Source: F-183 sp964627455 (lineage in GTDB: Bacteria > Acidobacteriota > Terriglobia > Bryobacterales > Bryobacteraceae). From it: a stretch of DNA of 64,000 nucleotides. Below the pieces are notes generated by a model. The model saw nothing but the letters and a program-made list of their open reading frames with translations. It was not told where the DNA came from and made no database searches. The DNA lies in NCBI GenBank assembly GCA_964627455.1, contig CAZVKC010000004.1, forward strand, positions 1-64,000, given 5' to 3'. Below, piece after piece: positions 60,316 through 64,000 of this stretch. Every line of letters begins with the position of its first letter. The first letter of the stretch is position 1. Made by a program: the position numbers and the translations under genes.

Positions 60316-62862
60316 ATGGCTTTTCAGATTCAACCGGTACGCGAAATCCTCGTTCGTCCAGCCCTGCCTGCTGCCCTCTCCCGTCTCACCGAACTCGCCT
60401 ATAACTTCATGTGGTCCTGGGACCACAATGCCCGCGCGATCTTCCGCCGCCTCGACCCCGCGATGTGGAAGCAGTGCAATCACAACCCGATCGTATTGCT
60501 GGGACGTCTTTCCCAGCAGGCGCTCGAGAAAGCCGCCTCGGACCCGCGCTACCTCGCCGTGTACAAGCGGGCCTGTGAACGCTATGACGCGTACCTCGGC
60601 CAGTCCTTCAAATACCCCGGCCAGTTGGTTGCCTACTTTTCGATGGAGTACGGCCTGCTGGACTGCATGCCCATCTACTCGGGCGGCCTCGGAGTCCTTT
60701 CCGGCGACCATCTGAAGTCCTCTTCGGATGCGGAAGTTCCACTCATCGGTGTTGGCCTGCTGTATCAAAAAGGCTATCTCACCCAGGTCCTGAATCCGGA
60801 CGGCTGGCAGACCGAGAAGAATCCGATCAACGACTTCTATACCCTGCCGGTCCGGCCCTGCAAGAACCAGAGCGGTGACGACCTGCTCGTGCATGTCGAC
60901 CTGCCTACCGGGCGCGTCTTCATCAAGGTTTGGTGGATCGAGGTGGGCCGCGTCAAGCTCTACCTGCTCGATACCAACATTCCGGAAAATGAATCGAACG
61001 AGAATCACCGCGATATCACCGACCAGTTGTATGGCGGGGACTCGTACACTCGCATCCGGCAGGAGATCGTCCTCGGAATCGGCGGACTCCGGGCCATTGA
61101 AGCAGTTGGGCTGAAACCCACTGTCTATCACATGAACGAGGGCCATTCGGCGTTCCTTTCCATCGAACGGATTCGCCTGTTGATGGAACGCGAAGGCATG
61201 TCGTTCGACGAAGCGCTGGAAGCCGTCCGAACGAACAGCGTCTTCACCACCCATACCCCCGTGCCGGCCGGCATCGACCTCTTCGACAATGGACTGATCT
61301 ACGAATACTTCGCCGGCTACTGCAGCCAGAGCGGCATCTCGTTCGACCAGTTCCTGGGTCTCGGCCGCCGCAAGGATGCCGGCCCGCAGGAACGCTTCTC
61401 CATGGCGATCCTCGCGATGAGCGCGTCGTCCTACCGCAACGCGGTGTCGAAACTGCATCGCGGCGTTTCCCAGGATATGTGGCGGGATCTGTGGCCCAGC
61501 CTTCCGACCTGGGAAATCCCGATCACCTCGGTCACCAACGGCGTCCACCTCCCCACATGGGTCAATGGCGATCTCGCGTCGCTCTATGACCAGCACCTCG
61601 ATCCCGATTGGCGCGAGCGGAATACCGATCCTAAAATCTTCGAGGCCGTCAAAGATATCCCGTCGCAGGATCTCTGGGAAACCCATCGCAAGCGCAAGCG
61701 CCGCCTGGTGCAGTTCCTGCGGGACCGCACGTCTGCCGCCGCCATCGCGCGCAAGGCTCCGCCTGCCGAAGTCCGCCGCATGCAGGAGCTGTTCGATCCC
61801 GACATCTTCACGATCGGCTTCGCGCGGCGCTTCGCCACCTATAAGCGCGCCACGCTAATCTTCAAGGATTTCGACCGGCTGAAAAAGCTGCTCAACGATC
61901 CGAAGCATCCGGTTCAGATCATCATCGCCGGCAAGGCGCACCCGAAGGATATCCCCGGAAAGACGCTGATCAAGGAAATCGTCACGCTGTCGCGCGATCC
62001 CGAACTGCAGAACCGCCTCATCTTCCTCGAAGATTACGGCATCCAGGTGGCCCGCGAGATGGTCCAGGGAGTCGATCTCTGGCTCAACAACCCCCGCCGC
62101 GGCGAAGAGGCCTGCGGAACCTCCGGCATGAAGGCCGCCATGAACGGCGTGTTGAATCTCTCGATCCTGGACGGCTGGTTTGACGAAGCCTACGAGCAGA
62201 GCGGATCCTGGGCGATCGGCGGCCGCGAAGAGTACTCGGAAGACCAGGACATCCTGCACGCGCGCGCCATTTACGCGACGCTCGAAAACGAGATCCTGCC
62301 GGCTTACTACGACGGCCGTGAGCGCGGAGTCCCGTCTGAATGGATGCGCCGCATGAAACAGTGCATCGCCTATGTCAGCCCAGTCTTCTCGGCGCAGCGC
62401 ATGGTGGAGGAGTATCATTCGCAGCTATACGCTCCCTCGCACCAGGCTTGGCTCGATGGATCGGCGAACGGCTTCGAAAAGGCCCGCCAGAAGGCCCGCT
62501 GGACCCGTCACGTCCAGGACGTCTGGCCGCAGGTACAATTCTCCGGCATCGGGCCGGATCCCGGCAAGACGGTCTCGACTGGCAGCAGCTTCCCGCTTGA
62601 AGCTTCGATCGATCTCTCCGGACTTCGCCCGGAAGACGTTCGCGTCGAAGCCGTCGTGGGACGTATCGGCGTCACTGGTCAACTCGAGGAAACCCAGGTC
62701 ATCCTGCTGCCTCCAGTGCGTCAGAATGGAAGTGTAATTACCTTTGGCCGTGAATATACCCCGCACTTAACGGGCCGGCTGGGTTACGCGCTTCGAATCG
62801 AACCGAATCACTCCGACGATCCCCTGACCCGGCCCTGTTATTCACTGCTCAGATGGAGCTAA
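60316..62862 (+). CDS. glgP: Alpha-glucan phosphorylase
   Basis: An 848-residue GT35 enzyme of the short alpha-glucan phosphorylase type (TIGR02094-like), releasing glucose-1-phosphate from glycogen or maltodextrin. It starts MAFQIQPVREILVRPALP with an N-terminal DUF3417-like domain (about 1-110), then YFSMEYGL, SGGLGVLSGDHLKS, NEGHSAF, TTHTPVPAG, and the PLP site EEACGTSGMKAAMNG with the cofactor lysine. A C-terminal 90-residue beta domain (FPLEASIDLSGLRPEDVRVE) completes it. It is followed after seven bases by a CoA-transferase gene. Confidence 0.95.
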   Translation: MAFQIQPVREILVRPALPAALSRLTELAYNFMWSWDHNARAIFRRLDPAMWKQCNHNPIVLLGRLSQQALEKAASDPRYLAVYKRACERYDAYLGQSFKYPGQLVAYFSMEYGLLDCMPIYSGGLGVLSGDHLKSSSDAEVPLIGVGLLYQKGYLTQVLNPDGWQTEKNPINDFYTLPVRPCKNQSGDDLLVHVDLPTGRVFIKVWWIEVGRVKLYLLDTNIPENESNENHRDITDQLYGGDSYTRIRQEIVLGIGGLRAIEAVGLKPTVYHMNEGHSAFLSIERIRLLMEREGMSFDEALEAVRTNSVFTTHTPVPAGIDLFDNGLIYEYFAGYCSQSGISFDQFLGLGRRKDAGPQERFSMAILAMSASSYRNAVSKLHRGVSQDMWRDLWPSLPTWEIPITSVTNGVHLPTWVNGDLASLYDQHLDPDWRERNTDPKIFEAVKDIPSQDLWETHRKRKRRLVQFLRDRTSAAAIARKAPPAEVRRMQELFDPDIFTIGFARRFATYKRATLIFKDFDRLKKLLNDPKHPVQIIIAGKAHPKDIPGKTLIKEIVTLSRDPELQNRLIFLEDYGIQVAREMVQGVDLWLNNPRRGEEACGTSGMKAAMNGVLNLSILDGWFDEAYEQSGSWAIGGREEYSEDQDILHARAIYATLENEILPAYYDGRERGVPSEWMRRMKQCIAYVSPVFSAQRMVEEYHSQLYAPSHQAWLDGSANGFEKARQKARWTRHVQDVWPQVQFSGIGPDPGKTVSTGSSFPLEASIDLSGLRPEDVRVEAVVGRIGVTGQLEETQVILLPPVRQNGSVITFGREYTPHLTGRLGYALRIEPNHSDDPLTRPCYSLLRWS

Positions 62863-62869
62863 ATAACGT

Positions 62870-64000
62870 ATGGCTGGGATGCCTTTTCCCACACTGACGG
62901 CTGACGAAGCCGCCGCAATGATCCAGAATGGCGAGACCATCGGATTCAGCGGATTCACTGCTGCTGGGGCTTGCAAGGCGATACCGCGAGCCCTGGCCGC
63001 AAAGGCAAAAAGAGAGCATGAACTAGGACGCGAATTCAAGGTCGGTGTTTTGACCGGCGCGTCTACCGGACCTTCGCTGGACGGCGTTCTCGCGCAGGCG
63101 GAAGCGATTTCCTTCCGGACCCCTTATCAGTCCGACCCGATGCTGCGCGCGCAGATCAATCAGGGCCGGGTCCGCTTCGTGGACATGCACCTGTCGGTGT
63201 TGCCGCAGGTTGTGCGCTATGGATTCCTCGGCCCGATTCACTGGGCCGTCGTCGAGGCCGCCGATGTCACGCGGGGCGGCGGCATCGTGTTGACCAACTC
63301 CGTCGGCGCGACGCCCACCTATTTGCACGAGGCCCAGCGGATCTTCATCGAACTCAACGCCAGGCATTCCCCGTCGCTGCTCGGCATGCACGACATCTTC
63401 GAGCCGCAGGATCCGCCGGCGCGCAACGAGATCCCGATCTACTCGCCGAGCGACCGCATCGGCTCGCCGATCTGTGTCGTGGATCCGGCCAAGATCGCCG
63501 GCATCGTGTACACCGACGTCGACGATGAGAACACGCCGTTCGACGAACCCAGCGCCGCGACACTGCGCATCGGCGAAATCATGGCGGAGTTCCTGGTGAG
63601 CGAGATGCGCGCCGGGCGGATTCCGCGGATGTTCCTGCCGCTGCAATCCGGCGTCGGCGATATTGCGAATTGCGTGCTGGCTGCGGTGGCGCAGCATCCT
63701 GAGATCCCGAACTTCCAGATGTACACGGAAGTGCTGCAGGATTCCGTGGTCCCGCTGCTGCAGAGCGGCCGCTGTATGTTCGCATCGACCTCTGCGCTGA
63801 CGTTGAGTCCGGCGCGGGCGAAGGTGGTGAACTCGGATCCGCGGTTCTTCCACGACAAGATCGTGATGCGCCCGCAGGAGGTTTCGAACCATCCCGAAGT
63901 GATCCGCCGTCTGGGCGTCGTGTCGATGAACACGGCGATCGAGGTGGACCTCGGCGGCAATGTCAATTCGACGCACGTCATGATGCGGCAGATGATGAAC
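62870..64000 (+). CDS. Acetyl-CoA hydrolase/succinate CoA-transferase (partial, runs off the window)
   Basis: An ATG seven bases after the glgP stop opens 377 codons with no stop before the window edge. The protein (MAGMPFPTLTADEAAAMIQNGE...) has GFSGFTAAGACKAIPRAL, TGASTGPSLDGVL, LPLQSGVGDIANCVLAAV, the YTEVLQDS segment with the glutamate that forms the CoA thioester in relatives, and NSTHVMM near the edge. This matches the acetyl-CoA hydrolase/transferase family, including AarC-type acetyl-CoA:succinate CoA-transferases. About 500 residues are expected in total. Role: acetate/acetyl-CoA balance in a modified TCA cycle or fermentation. Confidence 0.92.
   Translation, partial: MAGMPFPTLTADEAAAMIQNGETIGFSGFTAAGACKAIPRALAAKAKREHELGREFKVGVLTGASTGPSLDGVLAQAEAISFRTPYQSDPMLRAQINQGRVRFVDMHLSVLPQVVRYGFLGPIHWAVVEAADVTRGGGIVLTNSVGATPTYLHEAQRIFIELNARHSPSLLGMHDIFEPQDPPARNEIPIYSPSDRIGSPICVVDPAKIAGIVYTDVDDENTPFDEPSAATLRIGEIMAEFLVSEMRAGRIPRMFLPLQSGVGDIANCVLAAVAQHPEIPNFQMYTEVLQDSVVPLLQSGRCMFASTSALTLSPARAKVVNSDPRFFHDKIVMRPQEVSNHPEVIRRLGVVSMNTAIEVDLGGNVNSTHVMMRQMMN

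Noticed and set aside
59893..61686. 597-codon minus frame opposite carD and glgP
   Set aside because: Shadow of two well-identified genes.

Overview
The window is high-GC bacterial DNA that reads as a soil-type Acidobacteriota genome of the Bryobacter/Solibacter kind. This is inferred from a large Oar-like TonB-dependent receptor with an N-terminal carboxypeptidase-regulatory domain, a Ser/Thr kinase fused to a TolB/PD40 beta-propeller, a DUF5117/DUF4953-type zinc protease, many secreted enzymes with twin-arginine-like leaders, a PEP-CTERM protein and a CarD regulator. A run of 100 N at 38146-38245 flanked by identical 55-bp ends shows that the source is a scaffolded draft or metagenome assembly. 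I found no tRNA, rRNA, CRISPR array, insertion sequence or prophage.

Layout. 0-6.3 kb: secreted M19 dipeptidase coupled to an uncharacterised protein; two outer-membrane-like proteins, the first broken by an in-frame TGA; a class C beta-lactamase-like hydrolase; a small unknown protein. 6.3-12.2 kb: TonB-dependent receptor, divergent from a secreted subtilisin with eight tandem WGDSLV repeats and a small membrane protein. 12.2-17.7 kb: Ser/Thr kinase divergent from a PQQ-type propeller protein, then a LuxR-type regulator whose 5' end carries a 46-bp near-copy of a neighbouring thiamine-diphosphate (ThDP) enzyme gene. 17.8-22 kb: truncated haemoglobin plus ferredoxin/flavin reductase, convergent with an operon for a cytochrome c, a Tat-exported ThDP enzyme and an unknown protein. 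22-27.6 kb: a complete heavy-metal RND tripartite efflux operon. 27.8-34.5 kb: glycerophosphodiesterase, PEP-CTERM protein with a possible thioester domain, zinc protease, SerA, secreted amidohydrolase. 34.5-41.1 kb: two-haem HEAT-repeat cytochrome (spanning the gap), alpha/beta hydrolase, zinc-ribbon coiled-coil protein. 41.2-50.7 kb: M16 peptidase convergent with an ABC-F ATPase, sulfatase, glutamate formimidoyltransferase, possible 58-residue gene, PhoPQ-related protein and phosphoglycerate kinase. 50.8-57.4 kb: secreted esterase, GreA, CDP-alcohol phosphatidyltransferase, SGNH hydrolase with a small upstream gene, YwaF-like protein, LytS-like kinase with a LiaF-like partner. 57.4-64 kb: a probable structured small RNA with its own promoter and terminator, DUF4139 protein, CarD, alpha-glucan phosphorylase, and the start of an acetyl-CoA hydrolase/CoA-transferase that runs off the window.

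Gene organisation. Operon partners are often joined by 4-base ATGA or GTGA overlaps, and convergent genes often overlap at their stops. Many starts lie only 7-12 bases after a TATAAT-like -10 box without a Shine-Dalgarno sequence, which suggests leaderless or very short-leader transcripts. The genes fit an aerobic heterotroph that degrades polymers and peptides, with glycogen turnover, serine and histidine metabolism, metal efflux and nitric-oxide or oxygen handling.
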